Of a stretch of 57,006 nucleotides of DNA, positions 29,154-38,071 are shown one piece after another. Origin of the DNA: Pediococcus parvulus (GTDB lineage: Bacteria; Bacillota; Bacilli; Lactobacillales; Lactobacillaceae); assembly GCF_007990205.1 (NCBI RefSeq), contig NZ_BJWE01000008.1, forward strand, positions 1-57,006. The letters are read 5' to 3'. The notes beneath the pieces were generated by a model that saw only the letters and a program-made list of their open reading frames with translations, was not told the origin of the DNA and searched no databases. How positions within the stretch are numbered: the stretch's first letter is position 1; each line of letters begins with the position of its first letter. The translations under genes were made by a program, and so were the position numbers.

Positions 29154-30059
29154 ATGGCAAATATTTTAGAAGTCAAACATCTAAACAAAAGTTTTGGACG
29201 GAAACCGGTTTTACATGATATTAGTTTCACAGTCCAAAAAGGCCGAATTGTAGGGCTTGTAGGACCTAATGGGGCAGGAAAATCAACCATTATGAAAACT
29301 GTTTTAGGATTGACTGATTTTTCTAATGGTGAAATTTTGGTTGAGGGACAAACGGTCACAGCCACAAAGCATACTAGTTTAGCATACGTGGGGGCGTTAA
29401 TCGAGTATCCAGGGATTTATCCATTTATGAGCGGGCTGGATCATTTGAAGTTGTTTGCAACGGGTGATGATCAAAATCAACGAATTGATGAAGTTGTCAC
29501 GGAGTTACGAATGACAAAGTATATCAAACGGAAAGCCAAATCCTATTCCTTGGGCATGAAACAAAAATTAGGAATTGCTTTGGCCTTAGTGAACCATCCA
29601 AATTTTGTGGTGTTAGACGAACCGATGAATGGGTTGGATCCGGAATCAAATAAAGATTTGCGAAATATTATAACTAACCTGGCTAAAAAGGGAACAACTA
29701 TTTTAATTTCGAGTCATATTTTAAGCGAACTCGAAAAATTGGTGAATGACGTTTTAGTCATTGATAAAGGCCGCATTGTTTCTCAATCCTCTATGCGGAA
29801 TTTGATGAATCGAGGCAAAAAGTATCTCGTGATCAAATCAGCTGATGATGCGAAAGCCAAAAACTTGTTGATGGCGGCCGGCTACGAATTGGCAGACGGT
29901 GATGACGTTCGAATTTTAGAAACAGATGCACAGAAATTGATGCCAATTTTAAAAATCTATGTTGAAAATGATATTGAAATTTTAGATATTCAACATCAGC
30001 AAAGTGACTTAGAAACATCATTGTTAACGCTGCTGGCTAATGATCAAGTGACGGAATAG
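29154..30059 (+). CDS. ABC transporter ATPase (BcrA/lantibiotic-immunity type)
   Basis: 301 aa. Walker A GPNGAGKST (about residues 38-46), signature YSLGMKQKLGIA (about 129-140), Walker B FVVLDEPMNGLDP and H-loop SSHILSELE. The C-terminal 80 residues form the accessory domain common in BcrA-like ATPases. It pairs with the ABC-2 permease 13 bases downstream. Such pairs confer resistance to bacitracin-like or lantibiotic peptides in some species; the substrate here is unknown. GGAGGGG precedes the start. Confidence 0.9.
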   Translation: MANILEVKHLNKSFGRKPVLHDISFTVQKGRIVGLVGPNGAGKSTIMKTVLGLTDFSNGEILVEGQTVTATKHTSLAYVGALIEYPGIYPFMSGLDHLKLFATGDDQNQRIDEVVTELRMTKYIKRKAKSYSLGMKQKLGIALALVNHPNFVVLDEPMNGLDPESNKDLRNIITNLAKKGTTILISSHILSELEKLVNDVLVIDKGRIVSQSSMRNLMNRGKKYLVIKSADDAKAKNLLMAAGYELADGDDVRILETDAQKLMPILKIYVENDIEILDIQHQQSDLETSLLTLLANDQVTE

Positions 30060-30072
30060 GGGGAGAAGCAAA

Positions 30073-30843
30073 ATGTTAACGTTAATACATCAAGAGACTT
30101 TCAAATTAATGCATAAAAAGAGCACTTATTTTGTTTCACTGTTTTTGGCAGGCATGATCATCTTGTTTGGAGTTCTTGCTAAGTTGTATCCTAATAGTTT
30201 TGATCCCAAAAGTATGTTTAATATTAATTTCACGGGGATTGAATGGATCACGTTTTTAATGATTGCGGCAAGTGCTTCAATTGTGGCAATGGAATTTCAA
30301 TACGGAACTGTAAAAGAACTGCTGTATCGAAAGTACAATCGGGGTCAGGTTCTTGTAAGCAAATGGATTGTCACTTTTATTTATTCACTCTACATGTACG
30401 TTTTGGCACTGGTGTTAACGCTCGTGTTGAAAGTGGTTTTGTTTAATCATACCTTTGAGCTGGGCAAACTCAGTGGTAGCCATACAGTTATCGAAAATTT
30501 ACTAATTTCAATGGGAAGCCAATTTATTGGTTTGTGGTTGGTGCTAAGTTTGGTCTTGCTCTTGGCAACTATGTTTAAGAGCTCAACAGTAGCAGTTTCT
30601 GCTGGATTTATCGGCTATTTTGCTGCCAATATTGCAGCAAGTTTGATGTTCGGACTTATTGGCAAATGGGAGTGGTTAAAGTGGAATCCATTAAATATGC
30701 TGTCATTATCAACGCAGGTCATGACGCCATCTTATCGTGAGTTTACTAAGCTGACGGTTGATCAATTGGTTATGGGTAATCTTGGTTACATCGTGGTATT
30801 TTTGTTTTTGGGTTATCTTATTTTCAAAAAACGAAATGTGTAA
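30073..30843 (+). CDS. ABC-2 type permease partner
   Basis: 256 aa with six hydrophobic helices (about 20-40, 56-76, 100-125, 145-172, 178-200, 232-252). The Gln/Tyr-rich segment MEFQYGTVKELLYRKYNRGQ is typical of BcrB/lantibiotic-immunity permeases (ABC2_membrane_4-like). Ends just before a strong terminator. Confidence 0.87.
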   Translation: MLTLIHQETFKLMHKKSTYFVSLFLAGMIILFGVLAKLYPNSFDPKSMFNINFTGIEWITFLMIAASASIVAMEFQYGTVKELLYRKYNRGQVLVSKWIVTFIYSLYMYVLALVLTLVLKVVLFNHTFELGKLSGSHTVIENLLISMGSQFIGLWLVLSLVLLLATMFKSSTVAVSAGFIGYFAANIAASLMFGLIGKWEWLKWNPLNMLSLSTQVMTPSYREFTKLTVDQLVMGNLGYIVVFLFLGYLIFKKRNV

Positions 30844-30860
30844 TTAAATAATCTAAAGTA

Positions 30861-30908
30861 AAGCCGTTTCAGGTCTCAGAAAAATAATGAGCCGAAACGG
30901 CTTTTTTT
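30861..30908 (+). terminator. Terminator of the BcrAB-like operon
   Basis: AAGCCGTTTC pairs with GAAACGGCTT, followed by T7. Confidence 0.88.
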
Positions 30909-31003
30909 ATGTGGCAAACTGTAATATTTCACCTCTTGAATTAAAGAAATGTAATATAATGACACTATTGGATAGTTTTTGATATGACTGGAGGGGTAAC
31001 GGC

Positions 31004-31144
31004 TTGCAAATCAGAAAAATAGTGACGAGCTTAGGAGTCTTATTTCTAGCATCCTTTTTGACTGCATGTGGGGCAAAAAATACAAAAGTTGTTGTTCCAA
31101 AGAAAAATTCAAGTACATTTGTCATTCAATCGTTTCTAATTTAG
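31004..31144 (+). CDS. 46-aa lipoprotein or truncated lipoprotein remnant
   Basis: TTG start with a perfect GGAGGGG site (30990-30996) and a TATAAT at about 30954. The 46-aa product has a lipoprotein signal with lipobox LTAC (Cys at 22) and then only 24 residues (GAKNTKVVVPKKNSS...). It could be a genuine tiny lipoprotein, but the degraded region downstream suggests the N-terminal relic of a longer lipoprotein. Confidence 0.5.
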   Translation: MQIRKIVTSLGVLFLASFLTACGAKNTKVVVPKKNSSTFVIQSFLI

Positions 31145-31594
31145 TTTTATCTTTATGAAAAGAATTTTAACCATTGATAAAAGCTGTCCACAAAAATTTA
31201 CTCATGTTTGACTGGAGATTGTTTTCAGTAGTGCCTACTGTAATGGCTTTTATATTAAAAAAGTTATGAATAAATTATATAATTTTGATGCGCGAAGGAG
31301 TCTGTTTTACTACGCATTCAGTAATAGTGAATGGAATCTTGATTGGGTAAAACGAGTCTTATGAATTTTTTTGGTACTAAATAAGCGTCATAACTGTTCA
31401 AAGCAAGGTTAACCATTTTTCTTGTAGCAGTGAAACGTTTATTTAATTTTGTTTGTAAATAAAGCTAGTGGAAATAAACTTAAATACGGCTAAACTACTA
31501 TTGACATGAAATGCTTTATTGCCTAATAATGGGCTTATTATCTGTAACTTTATAGGGTTATGTACATAATAAATATTAATGACGGAGAATACAT
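31145..31594. other. Gene-less AT-rich stretch
   Basis: 450 bases without a supported gene. At about 31307-31374 there is a nested stem (GAGTC/GAGTC-like ends are not paired, but GTTTTAC pairs with GTAAAAC and CATTCA with TGAATG) followed by T7, which could be a terminator. Nothing else is recognised; it may be a decayed gene. Confidence 0.5.
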
Positions 31595-32452
31595 ATGAAG
31601 AGGCTTATTTCAAAAGGAATTGATCAAATTATTTTGTGTCTACTAATCATTAGTCTGGTTGGGGCATTGATCTCTACAAATTTAGCGAATACCTATCAAT
31701 TTGGATTTATTGTGGGTATATTAACTATTTTGGGTATTATACTAGTAATTTTACCCTTTCCGAAGGCTAACATAGGAAAGTATTTATGCTTTTTGAATCA
31801 ACCATGGTTTTTTTGCTTGATTATTTTGGCCTATCAAATCCTATTGGTTGTCAGTTTAACGGGAGAGATTGGCTATGATGCGTTTACCATTAAGCATGCA
31901 GCTATGGGAAATCCAGATTATTATTACTTTTCCGTTTATCCAAATAATCTGGGAATTCTATTTTTAATGCGCTTTTTATATGTGATTAGTCATGCCCTTG
32001 GGATAACGAATTTTACACTTACATTGAATTTCGTTAATATATTTTTTGTTGATATTGCTGTATTTTTAATTTGGCTTTTTTTGAAAAAATATTTAAAAAA
32101 GTCGATTTTATGGGGTTTGTTTCCTTTTGTATTCATACTTGCACCGTGGCTGGTAGTTTTTTATTCTGATACAACAGTTTTACCGTTCACGGCCGCAATG
32201 ATTGTGACGCTGTATGAGTTACTTCAAAACTTTAATCATAAACAATACTCAGCAAAAAGATTATATGTGTTGAGTACCATTTTTGGTATTAGCACATTTT
32301 GTGCATATGCGCTAAAACCAAGTACATTCATATTTGTGCTCGCTACCGTTGTTGAATTGGCCTTGAATTTATTAATTAAGCCTTTCTCCAATGAGTGTGG
32401 GGGACAAAATTTTGGTCCTGATAAGCCACTTCAATTTGTTTGTAACGGGTAG
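31595..32452 (+). pseudogene. Truncated GT-C type polytopic membrane protein
   Basis: 285 aa with about eight hydrophobic helices. The GYDAFTIKHAA and PNNLGILFLMRF segments resemble a Gram-positive membrane protein family related to GT-C glycosyltransferases, which normally run to about 450-500 aa. After about residue 264 (ALNLLIKPF) the frame runs into antisense sequence of the neighbouring deformylase gene and stops. Both genes therefore lose their 3' ends at one point near 32385-32402, pointing to a deletion. The start at 31595 has GGAG. Probably non-functional. Confidence 0.7.
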
Positions 32453-32732
32453 TTGGACGTTCTCCTAATAAAGACAGACAGCCTTCCTTAGTGGAATAGG
32501 CGTCTGTTTTTTTCGTAATTATAGGGTTTACCATTGGAACTGGCAATAGTCCCATTTGAAAAACAATGATGCGTTTGTTCACACCAATCATGTTGGCCGC
32601 CATCCCAACACAATCAGCTTGATGCGCCTTGAGAGTGTCTAATAAATCAGTTGTCACTTGAGCATCTGCTTTGGTAGCTTTAACTGCCTTTTGTGATAGT
32701 GACGCTGTGTTGCGATTGATGGGTTTAATCAT
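32376..32732 (-). pseudogene. Truncated peptide deformylase-like protein
   Basis: 118 aa from the ATG at 32732 (AGGAG site), against about 136 for the family. Motif 1 appears as GMAANMIG and motif 2 as EGCLSL with the metal-binding Cys. The third motif, HExDH, which provides two metal ligands and the catalytic Glu, is absent: the sequence ends VPHTHWRKA just where that region should follow. The end coincides with the break in the GT-C gene. It should be inactive unless another enzyme serves; a housekeeping def gene elsewhere is presumed. It overlaps the Nudix gene by eight bases. Confidence 0.8.
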
Positions 32733-33195
32733 GGTTTTGCTCCTTAAATGTTTGGTTGCTTGGAAAGTACAACTCTTTATTTTTATGATTGAGATAATCG
32801 GTAAAAATGGCCGAAACAACCGAATTTAGCTTATAGTTTTTCATTTGATTCCGTGCCAACCACAATGTTTGACCTTCATTTTTTGTTCCGGCTAGGTTAT
32901 GTGTTGCAGTTTCTGTGGGAATTGTTGCTTGATATACAAAGATGAGTTCTTTGAGACTGTCTTGACGGTCGAAATTAACAAAGCCCATTAGTGTGGGAGA
33001 CACAATGGTCAAACCAGTTTCTTCTTTAATCTCTCGAATGGCCGCGCTTGTGACGGATTCGTTGGGTTCCACATGACCACCAGGAAATGTTAGTGATGGT
33101 TCGAATTCGGAATCATTTTTTTTCATAACAAGTATTTTTTGATTACAGTTAATTAAACAAATACAAGTAAGTTCACAAGGATATGTTCGATCCAT
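32725..33195 (-). CDS. Nudix hydrolase
   Basis: 156 aa. The complete Nudix box GGHVEPNESVTSAAIREIKE (then ETGL) is at about residues 39-62, providing the Glu residues that bind Mg2+. The FPGG and early ICLINCNQKILVM strand fit the MutT/8-oxo-dGTP or nucleotide pyrophosphohydrolase group; the substrate is unknown. It is the first gene of a minus-strand pair with the truncated deformylase. Confidence 0.9.
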   Translation of the reverse strand: MDRTYPCELTCICLINCNQKILVMKKNDSEFEPSLTFPGGHVEPNESVTSAAIREIKEETGLTIVSPTLMGFVNFDRQDSLKELIFVYQATIPTETATHNLAGTKNEGQTLWLARNQMKNYKLNSVVSAIFTDYLNHKNKELYFPSNQTFKEQNHD

Positions 33196-33365
33196 GAGGC
33201 TAGCTTCCTCTCTATATTAAAATTCTTTTTTACTTATTTTATCATGTTGAATGAAGAGGCGTGATATTGATTGTTAGCGTTATTGCAGTAGATGCAAGGG
33301 TTCAAATCCCTAATGACGATGTGTTTAAAAGGATTAAAGCTTTTTATATTTAGATGGAGGAACCC

Positions 33366-33447
33366 TCTGAAAGACGGTTATAAATGCTAAGTACGCTTCC
33401 AGCAGGTTTACGATCCCACATAAAGCACACTTAGCTTTTTATAACTA
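33366..33447 (-). repeat. Degenerate family I hairpin unit
   Basis: On the minus strand GTTATAAA-AAG-CTAAGT pairs with ACTTAGCATTTATAAC, and the apex keeps GGGATCGTAA with a decayed partner. The TAGTGAGCGG and AGCTGTCCTAA ends are lost. It looks like an old solitary copy. Confidence 0.6.
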
Positions 33448-33472
33448 GTATTTTATTCATTTATTTTTCCAC

Positions 33473-33501
33473 TTGACAATTCATTTTATCACGATTAGAA
33501 T
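33473..33501 (+). promoter_or_regulatory. Promoter of the metE-like gene
   Basis: Perfect TTGACA, 17 bases, TAGAAT. Transcription would begin just before the T-box leader. Confidence 0.8.
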
Positions 33502-33529
33502 TGCATTAAAATCAAATTAATAAATGAAC

Positions 33530-33791
33530 AATGAAAAGATGAGTAGTCATGCGATTGACTTTTAGAGAGGTTCCGTTTGGTGAAAGGAACTACAATCAAG
33601 TGGTGAAGATGGTCTTGGAGAGAAATGTTGTTGAATCATTGACTAGACAACATTGGGTACGCCCATTAACGCGCAGAGTATAGCAATTTTATTGTCGTAC
33701 TTTTTAAGTTGTTTAGTGTGAACTAAACAAAAACAAAAGGTGGTACCGCGAGATCAATCGTCCTTGGAATTTATTCCAGGGGCGTTTTTTA
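33530..33791 (+). promoter_or_regulatory. T-box riboswitch, methionine specifier
   Basis: Stem I starts with AAGATGAGTA (loop E AGTA at 33542-33545), has the GGTTCC/GGAAC distal arm, and returns with GTGAAG-ATG at about 33603-33611, giving specifier ATG (33609-33611). The T-box core AGGTGGTACCGCG is at 33738-33750. The terminator (CGTCC..GGAAT with ATTCCAGGGGCG, T6) lies at 33756-33790. Uncharged tRNA-Met should stabilise the antiterminator and switch on the downstream methionine gene. Confidence 0.9.
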
Positions 33792-33823
33792 TTGTTCAAA
33801 TAATAAATAGGAGAGTGTATGAG

Positions 33824-34939
33824 ATGACAGTTAGTGTAAAGAATCAATTTCCATATCGTTATGACGAAGTAGGCAGTTTGTTGCGGCCAGAAGCTTTGAA
33901 AGAGGCTCGGGCCAAATTTCATGCTAATAAAATTAGCACGGATGAGTTGAAAAAGGTTGAAGACCAAGAAATTGACCGGATTGTTAAAAAACAAGTTGAG
34001 CTTGGTTTAAAGGCGGTAACTGCTGGTGAGTTCCGTCGTAGCTGGTGGCACTTGGACTTTATCGATGGTCTAAATGGTGCCCATTTCTTCACACCTGAAA
34101 AGGGGTATAATTTTAATGGTCTTGAAACCCGTAAAGGTGGCATCAAGATCACAGATAAGGTGACTTATAACCCTGATCATCCTTTCTTTGCGGATTTCTC
34201 ATACCTAAATAGTATTGTGTCAGAAGGCGTGACTGCTAAACAAACGATTCCAAGCCCATCTGTTTTGTTTCCTAATAAGGATGCAGAAATTTTTGATGAC
34301 TATTATGACTATGATTTGGACGACTTTGTGGACGATTTGATTGTTGCCTACCAAAAAACGGTTCAGCATTTTTATGATTTAGGTTGTCGTTACCTACAAA
34401 TTGATGATACCTCATGGGGAATGTGGGCCAGTTTTTCAAAGGGCACGCTGAATCCTGACTTAAAACCCGTTGCGAAAGCAGCTGTTCGTGCAATCAACGC
34501 CATTGCTGATAACAAACCAGCAGATTTAACCTTGACGATGCATGTGTGTCGCGGAAATTATGCTTCAACATGGGCAGGGGCAGGGGCTTACGATCCAGTG
34601 GCCGACTACTTAGCACAACTCCATATTGATGGTTATTTCTTGGAATATGATGACGAACGCTCTGGTGGCTTTGAACCTCTTAAGAAGATTGCCGATAATG
34701 GCCGTCATCAACGCATTGTGTTAGGCTTGGTTACTTCTAAGAAACCAGAGCTTGAACCACAGGCTGTTTTGAAAGCACGAATTAAGGACGCTAGCCAATA
34801 TGTACCTTTGGAAGATCTTTGCTTATCAGCACAGTGTGGCTTTGCCTCAACTGAAGAGGGTAACCACTTGACCGAAGACCAGCAATGGGACAAGTTGAAA
34901 CTTGTGATCGACACGGCTAAATCGGTGTGGTCAGATTAA
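33824..34939 (+). CDS. MetE-like homocysteine methyltransferase (YxjG/YxjH family)
   Basis: 371 aa from the ATG at 33824 (AGGAG site). It matches the C-terminal catalytic half of cobalamin-independent methionine synthase as in Bacillus YxjG/YxjH. Zinc ligands are recognisable: HVCRGN (His/Cys, about residue 240), Glu in FLEYDDE (about 275) and Cys in SAQCGFAST (about 337). It should make methionine from homocysteine with a folate or other methyl donor; the N-terminal MetE half is absent. The Met T-box supports the role. Confidence 0.9.
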   Translation: MTVSVKNQFPYRYDEVGSLLRPEALKEARAKFHANKISTDELKKVEDQEIDRIVKKQVELGLKAVTAGEFRRSWWHLDFIDGLNGAHFFTPEKGYNFNGLETRKGGIKITDKVTYNPDHPFFADFSYLNSIVSEGVTAKQTIPSPSVLFPNKDAEIFDDYYDYDLDDFVDDLIVAYQKTVQHFYDLGCRYLQIDDTSWGMWASFSKGTLNPDLKPVAKAAVRAINAIADNKPADLTLTMHVCRGNYASTWAGAGAYDPVADYLAQLHIDGYFLEYDDERSGGFEPLKKIADNGRHQRIVLGLVTSKKPELEPQAVLKARIKDASQYVPLEDLCLSAQCGFASTEEGNHLTEDQQWDKLKLVIDTAKSVWSD

Positions 34940-34986
34940 ATTTAGAAAAGTGACTTCAGTTTCGACTATGATAAATAAGTTAAGTC

Positions 34987-35028
34987 ACAAAAATGAGGTA
35001 AGGGGAAATTCCCAAACCTCATTTTTGT
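34987..35028 (+). terminator. Terminator of the metE-like gene
   Basis: ACAAAAATGAGGT pairs perfectly with ACCTCATTTTTGT, with an inner GGG/CCC. Confidence 0.85.
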
Positions 35029-35033
35029 ATAGT

Positions 35034-35290
35034 TTAGTAAAGATATGCTGGTCCCCAGTACTTTACAGCATTATGGGCAATTCCTTCATACAAAGTTGTT
35101 AAAGCATGTGGTGCCACGTATTGATGAGCAAGTAAATAATGTGTAATTTCACGACTGAGTTTTACGCAAACTAGTTTGACTTCAGCATTATTTTCTAATT
35201 CAGTTGCATAAGTTAAGAGAAACTTTGAAATTTCTGTATTTTGTTGGCCTCATCAATTAAATTAAAAATTGCTTTTTGTTTTTTGTCCAT
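35034..35290 (-). pseudogene. Bacteriocin immunity protein (EntA_Immun-like), one-base frameshift
   Basis: The minus-strand ATG at 35290 follows GGAGCAGGAA and encodes MDKKQKAIFNLIDEANKIQ before an early stop. The other frame continues EISKFLLTYATELENN, then VKLVCVKLSREITHYLL and PHALTTLYEGIA to a stop at 35034. The helical pattern and the REITHYLLAHQYVAPHAL stretch resemble the enterocin A immunity family (four-helix bundle, about 90-100 aa). The span of 257 bases is one short of a multiple of three; a lost base near 35235-35241 explains it. No bacteriocin gene is nearby, so an intact form would be an orphan immunity gene. Confidence 0.68.
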
Positions 35291-35396
35291 TTCCTGCTCC
35301 CCCAATGTTGTGAATCACATATGGTATACACCTTGTTAGATCAGTTTCAAGTCGACCATTCTGTTAAGATGAATTTTGATATTTTGAAAATTGGTT

Positions 35397-35425
35397 TTGC
35401 TGTATTTGCAACAAAATGCTATAAT
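35397..35425 (+). promoter_or_regulatory. Promoter of the marR-GNAT pair
   Basis: TTGCTG, 17 bases, perfect TATAAT, ending 27 bases before the start codon. Confidence 0.75.
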
Positions 35426-35452
35426 GTTTTTTATTAAGCGAGGTGATTTCCA

Positions 35453-35905
35453 ATGGCCGATGTTTTACGCGAAATTGGCGCAATTTCAAGAGCACTCGAT
35501 TCGATTAGTAATATTGAGTTTAAAAAGTATGAGTTAACCAAAGGACAGTACCTTTACTTGGTGCGCATTTGTGAAAATCCCGGTATTATTCAAGAACGAG
35601 TAGCTGAAATGCTTAAAGTGGATCGGACTACCGCGGCTCGAGCCATTCAGAAATTAACGCAAAATGGGTTAATTGAAAAACGAATGGGCGTCACTAATAA
35701 GAAAAATAAACAGCTCTTTCCAACATCAAAAGGACTGGCAATTTTCCCCGTTATTCAAAGGGAAAACAAGTATTCAACTAGGGTGGCTTTGAATGGGTTT
35801 ACGGATGAAGAACGGCAATTAGTTGAACGATTATTAACCCGAATGCGCGAAAACGTTTCGTCAGATTGGAATTATGTTAAAAAAGGAAATCAGCGGAGGT
35901 ACTGA
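35453..35905 (+). CDS. MarR-family transcriptional regulator
   Basis: 150 aa. Winged-helix motif QERVAEMLKVDRTTAARAIQ (about residues 47-66), followed by LIEKRMGVTNKKNKQLFPT as the wing. One base separates its stop from the next start, so it is an operon with the acetyltransferase. This arrangement of MarR then PaiA-like GNAT is common; the regulator likely controls this operon. Confidence 0.9.
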   Translation: MADVLREIGAISRALDSISNIEFKKYELTKGQYLYLVRICENPGIIQERVAEMLKVDRTTAARAIQKLTQNGLIEKRMGVTNKKNKQLFPTSKGLAIFPVIQRENKYSTRVALNGFTDEERQLVERLLTRMRENVSSDWNYVKKGNQRRY

Positions 35906-35906
35906 A

Positions 35907-36428
35907 ATGATAAAACAAGTGCAACTGACAAAATTAGACGTCAATGATTGGCAAGAATTACAAAAAGTGAGTATCGAAACTTATAAGGATACGTTTGATC
36001 CTTTCAACCCGCCTGATATTATGGACGCTTATTTGACGGAGGCGTATGAACCGAAAAAATTGCAGCGGGAGTTAGCAAATCCTAATTCTAGTTTTTACTT
36101 TGTGAAGGTCGATCAAGAAACAGCCGGGTACTTAAAAGTAAATATAAATGATGCGCAAACCGAAAAAATGGGAACTGATAATTTGGAAGTAGAAAGAATT
36201 TATATTCGTCCAGCTTTTAAACACCAGGGATTAGGTACCCGCCTCATTCAAGAAGCGGAAAAACTAACTCGTGAAAATCATAAGGCCAAAATTTGGTTGG
36301 GCGTTTGGGAACATAACGAACCGGCTAAACATTTCTACCCCAAGTTTGGGTTCAAACGCATTGGCCAACATTCCTTTTTTATGGGCGATGATGAACAGAC
36401 AGATTATTTGATGCAAAAGGTGCTTTAA
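35907..36428 (+). CDS. PaiA-like GNAT acetyltransferase
   Basis: 173 aa from the ATG at 35907, which has a perfect GGAGG site; an earlier in-frame ATG overlaps the marR gene. Motif A is HQGLGTRLIQEAE (about residues 110-122), and ERIYIRP and FYPKFGFKRIG match polyamine N-acetyltransferase PaiA of Bacillus. It may acetylate spermidine or other amines; this is family inference. Confidence 0.85.
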   Translation: MIKQVQLTKLDVNDWQELQKVSIETYKDTFDPFNPPDIMDAYLTEAYEPKKLQRELANPNSSFYFVKVDQETAGYLKVNINDAQTEKMGTDNLEVERIYIRPAFKHQGLGTRLIQEAEKLTRENHKAKIWLGVWEHNEPAKHFYPKFGFKRIGQHSFFMGDDEQTDYLMQKVL

Positions 36429-36432
36429 CTAC

Positions 36433-36471
36433 AAAAGGTTCGATTCTAGACATAAGAATTGGCCTTTTTTT
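36433..36471 (+). terminator. Terminator after the GNAT gene
   Basis: AAAGGTTCGATTCT and AGAATTGGCCTTT pair with G-U and mismatched positions, followed by T7. Confidence 0.6.
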
Positions 36472-36521
36472 ATATGCAATTGTCTCTCCAAATAGAAGAG
36501 AAAATCCAGTGTGGCCCTCAA

Positions 36522-36538
36522 TGAAAACGCTTTATAAT
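36522..36538 (+). promoter_or_regulatory. Candidate cre site overlapping a -10 box
   Basis: TGAAAACGCTTTAT (36522-36535) fits the CcpA cre consensus except at its end and overlaps TATAAT at 36533-36538. It lies 142 bases before the sugar transporter start. CcpA binding here would repress. The -35 is poor. Confidence 0.5.
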
Positions 36539-36679
36539 GGGCTTTGTTTGTTTATGCCAAAATTTGGTGGTAAGGTTTACTTGGATGGCACTTTAAATTA
36601 GTTAGTGGAGGAGGGTAACTTTCGAAACAGAATACTGATTTGAGGATGACATTTTTTATTTTATTAAGGAGTGATTTGT

Positions 36680-38032
36680 TTGCATCAGAGAACACGTAAC
36701 TTACGTCATACAACCAGCGTAATCACAATTGGTGGTTTGTTATTTGGTTATGACACAGGTGTGATTAACGGTGCGTTGCCATTTATGTCAAGTAGATCGC
36801 AGCTAAATTTAAATGCGACAGGTCAAGGTTTAGTATCCAGTATTTTAATTTTAGGTGCCGCTTTAGGTTCCATGTTTACTGGAAAAGTTTCGGCACTTTA
36901 TGGGCGCCATCGTGTGGTCCAATGGATTGCCAGCTTATTTATTCTCGCTAATGTATTTTGTGCGTTGGCACCGAACGAATTTATTTTTATTATTTTTCGG
37001 TTTGTTTTGGGAATTGCCGTCGGGGCGGCATCCGAAGTAATTCCTGTTTATCTCTCGGAAATTTCACCGATTAATGCCCGGGGGATGGTTGTTACCCGTA
37101 ACGATTTCAAAATTGTGTTGGGGCAATTTTTCGCTTATGCCGTTAATGCCATTATTGGTGGGACGTTTAGCAATATTATGTGGATTTGGCGTGTCATGTT
37201 AGTCATGGCGTCCTTACCGGCTGCAATTTTGTTGTTGGAGGATCGTTCCGTTCCGGAAAGCCCTATTTGGTTATGGAAGAATGGCTATTTTAAAAGAGCT
37301 AAATTGGTCATGCAGAGATATTTGCAACCCAAGGAAGCTAAGCAAGAAGTTGAAGAACTTCAAACTGATGACGATTCAGTTACTCCAGCACAAACTTGGC
37401 GAAACGTCTTATTTTCGAGTAATATCAAGATTTTATTAATAGGGGTTGGACTAGCAATTGCTCAGCAGATCACGGGGGTCAATGCCATTATGTATTACGG
37501 TACCTTAATGTTAGAAAAAACTGGGTTAACACGAAGTTCGTCACTTTATGGAAACATCATCATTGGATTAGTATCTGTGTTGAGTGTGGGTATCAGTGTC
37601 CGAATTGTTGGACGATTCAAACGCCGTCATTTATTGTTGGCGGGGTTAATTGGTAGTTCGGTAATTTTAGCCGCTTTGAGTTTAGTAACTCGTTTACTGA
37701 CAGGCTTAGGGCTAGTCATAACAGTTCTGGCTTTTATCACGTTATTTTTAATTTGTCAGCAAGGACTTATCAGTCCGCTAACTTGGTTAATTTTGTCAGA
37801 ACTATTTCCGATTGATATTCGTGATGTTGGAATGAGTTTTTCAACGTTTTTTGTTTGGATGGCGGACTTTGCAGTTAGTTTCATCTATCCAATTTTGATG
37901 AGTGCGTTAGGATTGTCCGCAGTTTTCCGAATTTTTGCGGGTTGTGGCGTTCTTTGTCTCATATTTGTTTACTTGGTCGTACCTGAAACCAAAAATAGAA
38001 CGATGGTCACATCTAATCAAGTGAATAATTAA
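36680..38032 (+). CDS. MFS sugar porter
   Basis: 450 aa from the TTG at 36680, eight bases after AGGAG; a GTG at 36671 would sit in that site. Twelve hydrophobic helices. Sugar-porter signatures: GGLLFGYDTGVING (about residues 17-30), GRHRVV (loop 2-3), PESPIWL (before the central loop) and PETKNRT at the end; the QQITGVNAIMYYG segment (about 260) is the helix-7 substrate motif. It is a proton symporter for a pentose or hexose. A glycosyltransferase gene follows after 39 bases. Confidence 0.9.
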   Translation: MHQRTRNLRHTTSVITIGGLLFGYDTGVINGALPFMSSRSQLNLNATGQGLVSSILILGAALGSMFTGKVSALYGRHRVVQWIASLFILANVFCALAPNEFIFIIFRFVLGIAVGAASEVIPVYLSEISPINARGMVVTRNDFKIVLGQFFAYAVNAIIGGTFSNIMWIWRVMLVMASLPAAILLLEDRSVPESPIWLWKNGYFKRAKLVMQRYLQPKEAKQEVEELQTDDDSVTPAQTWRNVLFSSNIKILLIGVGLAIAQQITGVNAIMYYGTLMLEKTGLTRSSSLYGNIIIGLVSVLSVGISVRIVGRFKRRHLLLAGLIGSSVILAALSLVTRLLTGLGLVITVLAFITLFLICQQGLISPLTWLILSELFPIDIRDVGMSFSTFFVWMADFAVSFIYPILMSALGLSAVFRIFAGCGVLCLIFVYLVVPETKNRTMVTSNQVNN

Positions 38033-38071
38033 ACGGAAAGTATTCAAGCTTTAAAATAGGAGTGAATTATT

